Positions 1 through 9,017 of a stretch of 64,000 nucleotides of DNA are shown here, in pieces; position 1 is the first letter of the stretch; the number at the start of each line of letters is the position of its first letter. The notes under the pieces were generated by a model that was given only the letters and a program-made list of their open reading frames with translations, was not told the origin of the DNA and searched no databases. A program made the translations under genes and the position numbers. The stretch is from Caldifarciminota bacterium. GTDB taxonomy: Bacteria; Hydrothermota; UBA3073; JACQXS01; JAGMCI01. Where the stretch lies: contig JAGMCI010000033.1 in NCBI GenBank assembly GCA_023129325.1, positions 29,353 through 93,352 on the forward strand, in the 5' to 3' direction.

Positions 1-614
1 TTTTCAATAATTGTGTGCCTTATTCTGGCATTTACTGGAAGGAATAAACGCTTTTGTGAGTCTTTTTTATAACCTGTAGGTCGATGTTCTCTCCTTTCTC
101 CAAGCTTAACTAAAGTTTTAGAGTGACATATTCTTGTGGTCAACCTAATCAACACAGGGGTATCAAATTTTTCAGAAATTTCAAATCCTATACGTGCAAA
201 ATCTTTTGCTTCTTGCGAATCTGAAGGTTCAAGCATTGGGACTTTAGCGGCAAGTGCATACCAGCGATTGTCTTGTTCATTTTGGGATGACCACATACCA
301 GGGTCATCGGCAGAAATAACAACAAGTCCTCCAGTTACTCCAGAATAACTCATTGTAAAGAATGTGTCTGCGGCAACATTAAGTCCAACATGTTTCATCG
401 CAACGAGGGCTCGTGCTCCAGCAAATGAGGCTCCTGATGCTACATCAAAAGCTACCTTTTCATTTGTAGACCACTCAGCATAAATTTCTTTGTATTTTGC
501 TATATTTTCAAGTATCTCGGTTGATGGAGTTCCTGGATATGCGCAGGCTACTGTGCATCCAGCTTCCCACGCACCTCTGGCTATCGCCTCATTACCTGAT
601 AACAATACTTTCAC
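1..614 (-). CDS. iorA: Indolepyruvate:ferredoxin oxidoreductase alpha subunit, 3' end cut by window edge
   Basis: About 204 codons are readable on the minus strand from a GTG at 612-614 to the window edge with no stop, so the gene continues outside. The protein begins VKVLLSGNEAIARGAWEAG and carries YPGTPSTE, GARALVAMKHVGLN and SADDPGMWSSQNEQDNR, all typical of the thiamine-diphosphate-dependent alpha subunit of IOR. The family oxidises aryl pyruvates (from aromatic amino acids) to aryl-acetyl-CoA with ferredoxin, mostly in anaerobes. A TAA lies in frame 9-11 nt upstream of the GTG, so the start is well bounded, although no Shine-Dalgarno sequence is evident. It is the last gene of a minus-strand run after the GyrI-like gene. 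The beta subunit (iorB) would be expected beyond the left edge. Confidence 0.9.
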   Translation of the reverse strand, partial: MKVLLSGNEAIARGAWEAGCTVACAYPGTPSTEILENIAKYKEIYAEWSTNEKVAFDVASGASFAGARALVAMKHVGLNVAADTFFTMSYSGVTGGLVVISADDPGMWSSQNEQDNRWYALAAKVPMLEPSDSQEAKDFARIGFEISEKFDTPVLIRLTTRICHSKTLVKLGERREHRPTGYKKDSQKRLFLPVNARIRHTIIE

Positions 615-699
615 AATATTAAATTATAAATGCCTTTTTCTTTCTTTGTAAACTCTGTGTCCTCCCTACCTACGGCAGGCAGGTGTGGTTATTTTTTTG

Positions 700-1185
700 T
701 TAACTCTTCTTGACTGGAATTTGTATTTCTGTAACAAGTTCTTCTTCCTTTTCTGTCATGCCAGGGCATTTGATATAAACTTCTCTCCCTGGACCAGCCC
801 AATTATAACCTTCCCTGTCAATCCATTCGCAGAGTTTTCCCCATACGGGACCTATTTTAGAATAAGAGCCATAATGAGCAATACAAGCCATCTCTGCACC
901 AGGGATATCCTTGAGCTTCACTCTCTCATCTCCTGCAATTTCCCCGCCTGTCGGCGAGACAGGAATTTCAATTGGAAAACATATCTTGTATCTACATTTC
1001 TCTGGTGGGACCTCATCCGGATTATCATAATATATTCCAAAGGATGGTCCTGCTGGTTTTAGACCTTTTTTTGATAGCCATTCAAAGAGTTCTCTAAAGA
1101 TAGGACCTACCTTATCATATGGTCCCTGACCCTCAATAACTACAGCTTTACAAGGAGCTACCTTTTTAAGCATTATTTCTGCCAT
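700..1185 (-). CDS. GyrI-like / AraC effector-binding-domain protein
   Basis: The 161-aa protein has two similar halves (near residues 5-60 and 85-155), each with a G-x-Y-x-K-[IV]-G-P pattern followed by an aromatic-rich helix. This is the GyrI-like/SOUL small-molecule-binding fold found alone or fused to AraC and MerR regulators. There is no DNA-binding domain, so a stand-alone effector-binding or detoxifying role is likely; the ligand is unknown. It starts 12 bp downstream of trpB2 on the same strand and probably shares its transcript. Residues 77-86 are coded by a GC-rich palindrome of a family seen elsewhere in the window, inserted in frame. Confidence 0.75.
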   Translation of the reverse strand: MAEIMLKKVAPCKAVVIEGQGPYDKVGPIFRELFEWLSKKGLKPAGPSFGIYYDNPDEVPPEKCRYKICFPIEIPVSPTGGEIAGDERVKLKDIPGAEMACIAHYGSYSKIGPVWGKLCEWIDREGYNWAGPGREVYIKCPGMTEKEEELVTEIQIPVKKS

Positions 1186-1197
1186 TTCTTCCCCTAT

Positions 1198-2496
1198 TTA
1201 TTTTAGCCCAAGCACTTTCTCATAGCCTGGCATATCCAGGAATCCATGTCCTGATATATTGAAGGCAATTACCTTTTTCTCACCTGATTCTTTGCATTTC
1301 AATGCCTCATCTATAGCACAAGCGACTGAATAAGCAGACTCAGGTGCAGGTAGCCAACCTTCTACTTGAGTGAAAAGTTGTGCCTTCTCAAAAACATATC
1401 TCTCATCTGCAGGATAAGCTATCGTGTTTATGTAGCCCTTATCTCTTAGTAGACTAATTATAGGAGAAGCTCCATGATAGCGTAACCCATCTCCCCATAT
1501 AGGTTTCATCTCTATCTTATGTCCAAGGGTATACATCTTCAGGAGTGGAGTATATTCAGCATAATCTGCGAAATTAAATCTGTATTCACCTTGAAGATTC
1601 TTAGCTACCTCAGATTGAGCAGCGATGAACTTTATCTTCTTCCCCTTTGTGAGGACATCTCCAACAAATGGTAGTGCAAAACCACCAAAATTTGACCCGC
1701 CCCCAAAACAAGAGATTACAATATCGGGATAATCATCAAAGATTTTAAACTGTTTTTGCGTTTCAAGCCCAATTATTGTTTGGTGCATGAGAACATGGTT
1801 TAACACAGAACCAAGACAATACACTGCTTTTGGGTCGCGCATTGAGTCTTCTAATCCTTCTGAGATAGCAATTCCAAGAGAACCGACATGTTCGTGATTC
1901 TTTTCCCATATTTTTTTCCCGCTCTCGGTTTTAGGTGATGGAGAGGCAAATACTTCTGCACCTAATAGTTCCATAAACCTTCTACGGTCTTGTTTCCAGT
2001 TGTATACACTACGGACCCAGAATACGGTGCATTTAAGTCCAACCACCGCTGACCCATAAGCAAGAGCAGTTCCCCATTGACCGGCACCTGTTTCAGTGGT
2101 AACACGTTCAAATCCTTGCTTTTTGGCATAATAGCACTGTGCTAATGCAGTATTCGCTTTATGGCTCCCTGTAGGCGAAAAAAATTCGCTTTTATAATAC
2201 AGCCTTGCTGGAGTATCAAGCTTTTTTTCGAGATTCAAAGCTCTAAAAAGGGGTCTTGGTCTCCCTGCTTGAGCATAAATATCAATTAGTTCCTCGGGTA
2301 TATCAATCCATCTTTCCTGAGATGCCTCTTGTTTCAAGCATTCACCTATCATAAGTTTAGGTAGACTTGCAAGTCGTGACGGACCTTCATCCGGGTCCTT
2401 AGGTGGTGGTAAAGGCACTGGTAAATCCGGGAGTATGTTATACCACTGGTGTGGCATATCTTTTAAGGGAATATTCACCTGTCTTAACTTCTTCAT
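1198..2496 (-). CDS. trpB2: Tryptophan synthase beta chain, TrpB2 type
   Basis: The 432-aa protein is a PLP enzyme that makes tryptophan from indole and serine. It has the PLP lysine in GSHKANTA (K113), the ETGAGQW motif (E135) and the phosphate-binding GGGSN loop (265-269). The long N-terminal extension with PHQWYN and RPRPL is typical of TrpB2, the form often encoded away from trpA; TrpB1 lacks it. No trpA or other trp gene is in the window, so indole may come from a distant TrpA or from salvage. The start has a clear AGGAGG sequence. Together with the adjacent iorA, the locus is weighted towards aromatic amino acid and indole metabolism. Confidence 0.93.
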   Translation of the reverse strand: MKKLRQVNIPLKDMPHQWYNILPDLPVPLPPPKDPDEGPSRLASLPKLMIGECLKQEASQERWIDIPEELIDIYAQAGRPRPLFRALNLEKKLDTPARLYYKSEFFSPTGSHKANTALAQCYYAKKQGFERVTTETGAGQWGTALAYGSAVVGLKCTVFWVRSVYNWKQDRRRFMELLGAEVFASPSPKTESGKKIWEKNHEHVGSLGIAISEGLEDSMRDPKAVYCLGSVLNHVLMHQTIIGLETQKQFKIFDDYPDIVISCFGGGSNFGGFALPFVGDVLTKGKKIKFIAAQSEVAKNLQGEYRFNFADYAEYTPLLKMYTLGHKIEMKPIWGDGLRYHGASPIISLLRDKGYINTIAYPADERYVFEKAQLFTQVEGWLPAPESAYSVACAIDEALKCKESGEKKVIAFNISGHGFLDMPGYEKVLGLK

Positions 2497-2516
2497 CTTT
2501 CCTCCTTAAGCTACTG

Positions 2517-2564
2517 TCCCGCACATAATTGTCAAATTCCAATTCTTGAATTTATGTGCGGGAC
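2517..2564 (-). repeat. GTCCCGCACATAA inverted repeat
   Basis: A perfect 13-bp inverted repeat (2517-2529 and 2552-2564) with a 22-nt spacer sits between the radical SAM gene and trpB2. The same GTCCCGCAC core recurs at 7981 and 21334, so it belongs to a dispersed hairpin family. It may serve as an RNA-processing site; there is no U-tract to make it a classical terminator. Confidence 0.6.
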
Positions 2565-2579
2565 TGTGGCTTCTGAATA

Positions 2580-3257
2580 TCATCTTATCATACAATTTGG
2601 TAATAGTTGAGCCAGTTCTTTTAATTCGGAATCTGTATAAAGTTTTGCTTTTTTAAGTTTTCCATTAAGTGTTTTAATTACACGAGGCTTTTGAAGGACA
2701 TACCTATTTGCTCCTTTAAGCCATTTACTAATTTGTTCGGCATCTTTTTCTCCAAAGAACTGCGGAAATACTGTTGTCCTGAATTCGTAGTCTATTTTAT
2801 TTCTCATTATTACTTCTATGCTTTTTTCAATTTCAGAGATATTGACTTTTACACCTACTACTTCCTCATATTTTTCTGGAGTTGCTTTTATATCCATTGC
2901 TATATAATCAACGAGCCTTTTCTCTATAACATAAGAGAGCATTTCTGAATTTGTTCCATTTGTGTCTAATTTTATAAGAAAACCAAGTTTTTTTATTTTG
3001 CTCATAAATTGAGAAAGAGATTGATGAAGTGTAGGCTCTCCACCTGTAATACTAAGCCCATCTAATAAGCCCTTTCTTTTTTGCATAAAATCTATTACTT
3101 CTGCTTCGGCTATATCAGGTAACTTTTCCCATCCTATTACTAATTCCGGGTTATGGCAATAATGACATCTAAAGTTGCAACCACCGGTAAATCCAATAGC
3201 ACAAAGGTTTTCAGAATAATCAATTACTGATAGTTTTTGCAATCCCTTAAATTTCAT
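2580..3257 (-). CDS. Radical SAM protein, NrdG-like glycyl-radical-enzyme activase family
   Basis: The 225-aa protein has the [4Fe-4S] motif CX3CX2C as C27, C31 and C34 (GGCNFRCHYCHNP), then a GGEPTLH stretch that binds SAM. The length and N-terminal layout match the anaerobic ribonucleotide reductase activating protein (NrdG) family. No NrdD or other glycyl radical enzyme is nearby, so the substrate is undecided. The start codon overlaps the stop of the upstream secreted-protein gene by 4 bp (ATGA), which suggests translational coupling. Confidence 0.8.
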   Translation of the reverse strand: MKFKGLQKLSVIDYSENLCAIGFTGGCNFRCHYCHNPELVIGWEKLPDIAEAEVIDFMQKRKGLLDGLSITGGEPTLHQSLSQFMSKIKKLGFLIKLDTNGTNSEMLSYVIEKRLVDYIAMDIKATPEKYEEVVGVKVNISEIEKSIEVIMRNKIDYEFRTTVFPQFFGEKDAEQISKWLKGANRYVLQKPRVIKTLNGKLKKAKLYTDSELKELAQLLPNCMIR

Positions 3258-5098
3258 TTTGACAGTCTTTTTGCAAGTATTACAGTTGCTTTTTTATTTA
3301 TAAGTTTTTCTGATGTTTGGTCTTTTGCTTCTAAGTAAACTATATAAACCCCAATAGGCGAAAGATTTCCTTTATCATTGTAGCCATCCCATATTTGTTC
3401 TGAACTTGCTCCTGAAGGAGAATTATCTACAAGTTTACGGACGCATCTACCACACCTGTCATATATATAAAGTCTAACATAAGCCTTTGTGAAAGGGAGA
3501 GTGTAAGATATGACTGCTTTATCTGCACCTAAAGTTTCGGGAGAGAAAACCTTTGGGCTCACAGAAAGGATAACTTTTTCTGGTGTATGTTCAGCATAAA
3601 TAGAGTTAGTGTTCCCTGGAGTTCCTCCAGAAGCTGTAACACAAGACCCCCAATTGGCAGAGATATTGGTATAAATATTAGGGTTGATTCGCTCAAGAGA
3701 TACTCCTTTTTCTTTATTTCCCCAGCTATCTTTATATCTTATAATATCTTGGATTTCGCCATCCTTATCCTTTATTATAATAGTATCACCTTCGTTGTTT
3801 AAACTTGGAAATTTACTTCCGAGACAAAAGACTGTCCCTGGAGAATAACTATAAATTGAACTCAAGACTTCACTTGTAGATTCTGCAATTGTCGCAAGAT
3901 TATAAGGTTCAATAAAATAATCTTCTGAAGCAATAGGACATTTAGTTTTAGTATCTTCAATTGTCCAGTTTTTAATATTTATTGTGTTCAGACATCTATT
4001 TATAATTTCTATCCATTCACCTGAATTTGTGGGTTTATACATAATTTCATTAAAGACAATATCACCTAATGGTTCCCCAATTCTCAGATAGTTAATCCTT
4101 TCAATGTTAAATTCATCTGTTTTGGCCAAAACTTTGATTTTATAGTTTCCTTTTTTTAGATGATGCCATGCTATTTTCACAGAAGAATAACTGTATGCTG
4201 GTAAGCTATCTAACATAACAGTTCCTATTTCACTACTTTCTTGATTCTTTTCATAAGTAGCAATTACTTCCATATTATGTATCACTTTTGCTGGATTATA
4301 AAGGGTAATATTAACCATCACGCTGTTTCCTGGTTGTGGGTTCTCGGGTGTAAATGTTAAATCTTTAATTAAAAAAGGGTCAACCCATGTTGTCTCACCA
4401 GGAGTAATTTCCCATGGGGACGAAATCCCAGTATATCCTGCAATTGGGTTACCTTCCATATCCTGAAATTCTAAAGAATTTATATGACCATTAGGAACTG
4501 CAATACAGAAATATCCCGGTATATTTGAATTCTCTTCATCAATTCCATTATTTTCAGTCACATAAGCACCGACGATATGATTTTCAGAATTTTTTGCAAG
4601 AATATTTACATTTGGATAAGGGGTGGTGAGGGTCAAATCCCTAAAAACTATTCCTGCAAGCCAGCCTCCCTCAGAATTCATATTGATAATCTGAAATCCT
4701 TCGGATAAATGGACAGCAGATTCAAAAATATCCGTAGTTTCTTTTTTTACTTTAAATTTTATATAATAATTATATTCTTCCAATGGTTTTTTAACAATCC
4801 TTAATGGAGCCCATCCACACCAATTTCCTGTTTCATAAGGTGTGAAATCAGTGTAAGCATACCCTCCTTTCCAGTCTTCATCTGCCCATCTTTGAGAAAT
4901 AGCACCAGGACTTGGATATCCACCATAAACATACACTCCAAATCTATAAATGCTATCTGGTTCAAGTCCAAAGGCTGTTACTTTTATAACAAAAGGGGTA
5001 CTATCAGATGCGGCCATTGGTAATATAGAAAATTCTCCTTGAGTTGCAAAAACAAATTCTGTTATAAAAAAGGATATAGCTGCAAAGCTATTCTTCAA
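3254..5098 (-). CDS. Secreted protein with lamin-tail domain and FlgD-like C-terminal domain
   Basis: The 614-aa protein has a signal-like hydrophobic N-terminus (residues 4-19). A CARDB-like Ig domain lies near 245-340. A lamin-tail domain near 345-495 is recognised by DIVFNEIMYKP, GEWIEI, NWTIED and GDTIIIKD. The C-terminal ~90 residues (VRLYIYDRCGRCVR, WDGYNDKG, GVYIVYLEA) are FlgD-like Ig, a common C-terminal sorting domain in FCB-group bacteria with type IX-like secretion. Export to the cell surface is therefore likely, and the SprA-like protein in this window fits that. It overlaps the end of fabF by 11 bp. The function of the mature protein is unknown; lamin-tail domains often accompany surface or DNA-binding proteins. 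Confidence 0.75.
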   Translation of the reverse strand: MKNSFAAISFFITEFVFATQGEFSILPMAASDSTPFVIKVTAFGLEPDSIYRFGVYVYGGYPSPGAISQRWADEDWKGGYAYTDFTPYETGNWCGWAPLRIVKKPLEEYNYYIKFKVKKETTDIFESAVHLSEGFQIINMNSEGGWLAGIVFRDLTLTTPYPNVNILAKNSENHIVGAYVTENNGIDEENSNIPGYFCIAVPNGHINSLEFQDMEGNPIAGYTGISSPWEITPGETTWVDPFLIKDLTFTPENPQPGNSVMVNITLYNPAKVIHNMEVIATYEKNQESSEIGTVMLDSLPAYSYSSVKIAWHHLKKGNYKIKVLAKTDEFNIERINYLRIGEPLGDIVFNEIMYKPTNSGEWIEIINRCLNTINIKNWTIEDTKTKCPIASEDYFIEPYNLATIAESTSEVLSSIYSYSPGTVFCLGSKFPSLNNEGDTIIIKDKDGEIQDIIRYKDSWGNKEKGVSLERINPNIYTNISANWGSCVTASGGTPGNTNSIYAEHTPEKVILSVSPKVFSPETLGADKAVISYTLPFTKAYVRLYIYDRCGRCVRKLVDNSPSGASSEQIWDGYNDKGNLSPIGVYIVYLEAKDQTSEKLINKKATVILAKRLSK

Positions 5099-6326
5099 AT
5101 CTCTTCAATACTATTGCTGCATTATGTCCACCAAATCCAAAGGAATCAGAAATAGCCACTCTTACAGGCATTTTTCTTGCCTTATTGGGAACATAATCAA
5201 GGTCACATTCTGGGTCAGGATACTCAAGATTTATTGTAGGATGGACAATAGAATCCCGTATAGAAAGAATAGTAGCAATAATTTCCACAGCTCCTGCCGC
5301 TCCTAATAAATGTCCAATCATAGATTTAGTAGATGATATTGCTACTTTTCTTGCTTGTTTACCAATGGCAAGTTTCACAGCTTGAGTTTCCATTTTATCA
5401 TTTAAAGGTGTTGATGTTCCATGAGCATTTATGTAATCTACTTCCTCAGGTAATATTTTCGCTTCAGACAATGCGACTTTAATAGCTCTGGCTGCTTCTG
5501 CCCCATTAGGGTCAGGAGCTGTAATATGATGTGAGTCACAAGTCATCCCGCAACCTACAATTTCGCAATACACTTTTGCATCTCTTTTTTTTGCATGATT
5601 TGCTTCTTCAAGAATAATTATTCCAGCGCCTTCACCTACAACGAATCCATCCCTCTTAAGGTCAAAAGGTCTTGAGGCTTTTTCTGGTTCGTCATTCCTT
5701 GCAGAGATAGCCCTCATATTGGCAAACCCAGAAATTGCAAGAGGAGTTACAGATGCCTCAGAACCTCCAGTTATAATTATGTCTGCATCACCATATTTTA
5801 TGAGTCTATAAGCTTCGCCAATTGCATGAGCTGCTGTGGCACAAGCAGAGACTATTGCAAAATTTGGTCCCTTTGCCTTAGCTCTTATCGCAACTTCTGC
5901 TGAAACTGAATTTATTATCATCATAGGGATAAAAAGAGGGGAAACTCTTTTTGGAGATTGTTCAAGATGTTTAAATTCTCTTTCCCAAGTCTCTATTCCT
6001 CCTATCCCAGAACCCACAATAACACCAAACTTAGATGAATCTTCAACTTCACATTTTAGATTTGCATCTCTTATCGCTTCAAGTGATGAAACTATGGCGA
6101 ATTGGACAAACCTGTCGGTTCTCCTAATTTCTTTAGGAGATAAAAATTGACTTGGGGCAAAATCTTTAACTTCTGCGGCTATTTTTACAGAAAAGTCAGT
6201 TGTGTCAAATCTTGTGATGCGTGATACTCCTGAAACTCCTGAGAGCAAAGATTGCCAAAAAGACTTGACTGATACCCCTACAGGCGTAACTGCTCCTAAT
6301 CCTGTAATAAGGACACGACGTCCCAT
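5088..6326 (-). CDS. fabF: 3-oxoacyl-[acyl-carrier-protein] synthase II
   Basis: The 412-aa condensing enzyme elongates acyl-ACP with malonyl-ACP in type II fatty acid synthesis. The Cys-His-His triad is visible: C162 in VSACATAAHAIG, H302 in AHGTSTP and H339 in SMIGHLLGAAGA, with K334 just before. The C-terminal FGFGGHNA loop is intact, and the length is normal. It lies 77 bp downstream of acpP, the usual acpP-fabF pair. The other fab genes are not in the window, but plsX is two genes upstream. Confidence 0.96.
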   Translation of the reverse strand: MGRRVLITGLGAVTPVGVSVKSFWQSLLSGVSGVSRITRFDTTDFSVKIAAEVKDFAPSQFLSPKEIRRTDRFVQFAIVSSLEAIRDANLKCEVEDSSKFGVIVGSGIGGIETWEREFKHLEQSPKRVSPLFIPMMIINSVSAEVAIRAKAKGPNFAIVSACATAAHAIGEAYRLIKYGDADIIITGGSEASVTPLAISGFANMRAISARNDEPEKASRPFDLKRDGFVVGEGAGIIILEEANHAKKRDAKVYCEIVGCGMTCDSHHITAPDPNGAEAARAIKVALSEAKILPEEVDYINAHGTSTPLNDKMETQAVKLAIGKQARKVAISSTKSMIGHLLGAAGAVEIIATILSIRDSIVHPTINLEYPDPECDLDYVPNKARKMPVRVAISDSFGFGGHNAAIVLKRFEE

Positions 6327-6403
6327 AATCTCCTCTTATTTATCCGTCTCCGTCAGTTGACGGATTCACTGTAGGGCAGGGCTTCAAGCCCTGCTAATAT
6401 TAA

Positions 6404-6643
6404 TTATCTTTTAGTCGTTTTTTCCTCAATATATTTGATTGCTGCACCAACAGTGGTAAGTTTTTCTGCTTCTTCGTCTGAAATTTCTAAGCCAAATTTT
6501 TCCTCAAGGTCCATTACAAGTTCAACCGTATCAAGAGAATCTGCTCCCAAATCATCAATAAAGTGTGCTTCGTCAGTGACTTTTTTCTCGTCCACTCCAA
6601 GTTTTTCAATAATTAGTTTTCTTATATCTTCTCTTGCTCCCAT
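6404..6643 (-). CDS. acpP: Acyl carrier protein
   Basis: This 79-aa acidic four-helix protein carries the phosphopantetheine serine in GADSLDTVE (S36 from this start). I chose ATG at 6641-6643 because a GGGAGGT Shine-Dalgarno sequence sits 5 nt upstream; a GTG one codon earlier is also in frame. It shuttles acyl chains to FabF and PlsX, both encoded nearby. A strong promoter lies about 100 bp upstream, overlapping the end of tyrS, so acpP-fabF can be transcribed separately. Confidence 0.96.
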   Translation of the reverse strand: MGAREDIRKLIIEKLGVDEKKVTDEAHFIDDLGADSLDTVELVMDLEEKFGLEISDEEAEKLTTVGAAIKYIEEKTTKR

Positions 6644-6742
6644 CACATACCTCCCTTTCTAAACAAATTCCAAATCCCAAGTACCAAATTCCAAACAGTT
6701 TGTAATTTAGAATTTAGATATTGTGATTTATTCATTAATGCT

Positions 6743-6770
6743 ATTATAGATAGAATTTTTAATTTGTCAA
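6743..6770 (-). promoter_or_regulatory. Promoter of acpP-fabF
   Basis: On the minus strand TTGACA (6765-6770) and TATAAT (6743-6748) are separated by 16 bp, a near-perfect sigma-70 match. The -35 box overlaps the tyrS stop codon. The leader to acpP is about 90 nt and contains a degenerate AAATTCCAAA-type repeat (6661-6700). Confidence 0.75.
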
Positions 6771-7960
6771 GTTTTTATTTTTAGAAATTTGCGCTTCCCG
6801 ACTTTTAAAATCAAGTCTTTTGTGAGTTTAAGTTCAAGGTTTACATCTTTTACACGAACTTCATTTATTTTTACTCCACCTTGCCCAATTAATCGTCGAG
6901 CTTCACTGCGAGTCGAGACAAGCCCTGAATCTACAAGTAACTTTATTATCCAGATTTTTCTTGCCCTTGGCTTATACTCTGGAATTTCTTTCGGAAATTT
7001 CCTTTTGCTAAAAACCTGCAAAAATTCTTCTTGGGTTTTTAATGCTTCTTGAGATGAGTGATACATTGAAACAACCTCGCGAGCCAGTCTTAATTTTATA
7101 TCCATTGGGTTAGCACGAGAATCTTTTAAATCTTTTTCTATAGATTTTATTTCCTGAACTGGAAGGTTGGTTGTCAATTTAAAATAATTAATGATTGAAG
7201 TATCAGGAATTGACATAAGCTTGCCAAACATTTGCTTTGAGGATTCAGTTATGCCCACATAATTATTATAACTTGAACTCATCTTTTTAACTCCATCAAT
7301 GCCTTCAAGTAATGGCATTGTAATAGTAACTTGTGGCGGTTGCCTAAATTCTCTTTGCAATTCTCTACCAAGAAGGAGATTCCATTTTTGGTCAGTTCCT
7401 CCAAGTTCAATGTCTGCTTCTGTTGCAACTGAGTCATATGCTTGAAACAATGCGTAAAGCAACTCATGAATTGCAATTGGAATGTTATTTGAATATCTTT
7501 TTGAAAAATCATCACGCTTAAGCATTTGAGCAACAGTATAATTAGAGGCAATTTTTATTATGTTTTCTGGAGTGAGTTTGCTTAACCATTCTGAGTTGTG
7601 TTTGAATTCTACATGCTTTTCCAATAAAATTTTAAATATCTGTGGTCTATAGTTTTCCATATTCTTTTTAATCTGCTCATTAGTTAATTGAGGCCTTGTT
7701 TTAGACCTTCCAGATGGGTCGCCAATTTTAGCAGTGAAATTTCCTACAATAAGTATAGCTTTGTGACCAAGCTCTTGAAATTGTCTTAATTTTCGGAGAA
7801 CCACTGCAGACCCAAGGTGAATATCTGGTCCGGTGGCATCTATTCCAAGTTTAACTCTTAAAGGTCTGTTTTCTCTTAACTTATTAATTAATTCCTCTTC
7901 AGGAATAATTTCATAAGTTCCTTTCTTTATTAATTTTAAAATTTCTTTTAACTTATCCAC
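6767..7960 (-). CDS. tyrS: Tyrosyl-tRNA synthetase
   Basis: The 397-aa class I synthetase charges tRNA-Tyr. It has the HIGH-equivalent HLGS (48-51), the KMSSS loop (226-230) and a C-terminal S4 RNA-binding domain (about 331-395). The TGPDIHLG signature and the 397-aa length fit the longer TyrRS subgroup (TyrZ-like). The start is a GTG at 7958-7960; no good Shine-Dalgarno sequence precedes it. A hairpin (7981-8005) lies in the gap after plsX. Confidence 0.95.
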   Translation of the reverse strand: MDKLKEILKLIKKGTYEIIPEEELINKLRENRPLRVKLGIDATGPDIHLGSAVVLRKLRQFQELGHKAILIVGNFTAKIGDPSGRSKTRPQLTNEQIKKNMENYRPQIFKILLEKHVEFKHNSEWLSKLTPENIIKIASNYTVAQMLKRDDFSKRYSNNIPIAIHELLYALFQAYDSVATEADIELGGTDQKWNLLLGRELQREFRQPPQVTITMPLLEGIDGVKKMSSSYNNYVGITESSKQMFGKLMSIPDTSIINYFKLTTNLPVQEIKSIEKDLKDSRANPMDIKLRLAREVVSMYHSSQEALKTQEEFLQVFSKRKFPKEIPEYKPRARKIWIIKLLVDSGLVSTRSEARRLIGQGGVKINEVRVKDVNLELKLTKDLILKVGKRKFLKIKT

Positions 7961-7980
7961 TTATGGCTTTTTATCTCTTA

Positions 7981-8005
7981 TCCCGCACATAATCTATGTG
8001 CGGGA
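7981..8005 (-). repeat. GTCCCGCAC-family hairpin upstream of tyrS
   Basis: TCCCGCACATA and its exact complement TATGTGCGGGA form an 11-bp stem with a 3-nt loop. It is about 20 nt upstream of the tyrS GTG and shares its core with the hairpin at 2517. It could end transcription from plsX or shape the tyrS leader; there is no run of Us, so the role is open. Confidence 0.6.
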
Positions 8006-8051
8006 CTCTTTCTATCCTTGGTAACTTTATAAAAGATGATTTTTTGAATTG

Positions 8052-9017
8052 TCAGACAGCCTCCCGTCTCCTGAAGAAACTTTCTATGTGCTCGTTTACG
8101 CCCGATTTTACATATTTTGCTGCAGTGTAAATAGCATTCCTTATGGCTTTTGAAGTAGACCTTCCATGACATATTATGGTTACGCCTTTAGTTCCGAGAA
8201 GTAATGCTCCTCCATATTCCTCGTAATTCATTTTCGAGAAGAACTTTTTGAGTGAAGGAACAAGAAGAACTCCACCAATTTTTGCTTTAAAGGAACTCTT
8301 TATAGCTTCTTTTATTGAATCATAAGTCACTGCAATTATACTTTCGCCAAATTTAAGTAGTGTATTTCCCACCACGCCTTCACATATTACAACATCACTT
8401 ACCCCATCTAAAATCTTATGTCCCTCAATATTGCCTATAAAATTTAAATGCGAATCTTGTAACAGCTTAAAAGCTTCACGGGTTAATGTATTCCCTTTTA
8501 TATCTTCTTCACCTATTGAAAGAAGCGCTACTGATGGATTCTTCTTGCCAGTAAGTCCTTCTATACATAAAACTCCCATTATTCCAAATTGGAATAAATC
8601 TTCGGGTTTTACCAAGATGGTTGCCCCTACATCAAGAATGAAAGTAGAACCATTTTTTGTTGGGAAAAAAGTACCCAGAGCTGGACGTCTCACTCCTTTA
8701 AGTCTCCCTAATTGAAGGGAAGCAAATATCATGTAAGCGCCTGTATTTCCAGCCCCCACAAAAGCGTCAATCTGTCCAGTTTTTTGGAGTTGAGTGCCAA
8801 TTGCTATGCTTGAGTCTTTTTTCCTAAGTGCTTTTTGAGGAAGCTCATCCATACTTATAGTAGTTGGGGCATGAATAATCTTGCTTGAATCAATTTTATC
8901 TTCAAGCTGAGTTTTATCTCCTATCAACCTTAAATTTAAATCAGTTATATCCTTTACAGCGTCTATAACAACTTGGGGGGCATAATCGCCCCCCATAGCA
9001 TCAATTCCTATAATCAT
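8052..9017 (-). CDS. plsX: Phosphate acyltransferase PlsX
   Basis: The 321-aa protein begins IIGIDAMGGDYAP, the PlsX signature, and has GNTGAYM and CEGVVGN further on. PlsX makes acyl-phosphate from acyl-ACP for the PlsY route into phospholipid. The start overlaps the stop of the OmpA-like gene by 4 bp. It is close to acpP and fabF, consistent with lipid synthesis. The length is at the short end of the family but no motif is missing. Confidence 0.95.
   Translation of the reverse strand: MIIGIDAMGGDYAPQVVIDAVKDITDLNLRLIGDKTQLEDKIDSSKIIHAPTTISMDELPQKALRKKDSSIAIGTQLQKTGQIDAFVGAGNTGAYMIFASLQLGRLKGVRRPALGTFFPTKNGSTFILDVGATILVKPEDLFQFGIMGVLCIEGLTGKKNPSVALLSIGEEDIKGNTLTREAFKLLQDSHLNFIGNIEGHKILDGVSDVVICEGVVGNTLLKFGESIIAVTYDSIKEAIKSSFKAKIGGVLLVPSLKKFFSKMNYEEYGGALLLGTKGVTIICHGRSTSKAIRNAIYTAAKYVKSGVNEHIESFFRRREAV

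Noticed and set aside
136..348. 70-aa plus-strand open frame at the left end
   Set aside because: It lies antisense to the clear iorA coding region and has no family signature.
685..1062. 125-aa plus-strand open frame
   Set aside because: Antisense shadow of the GyrI-like gene.
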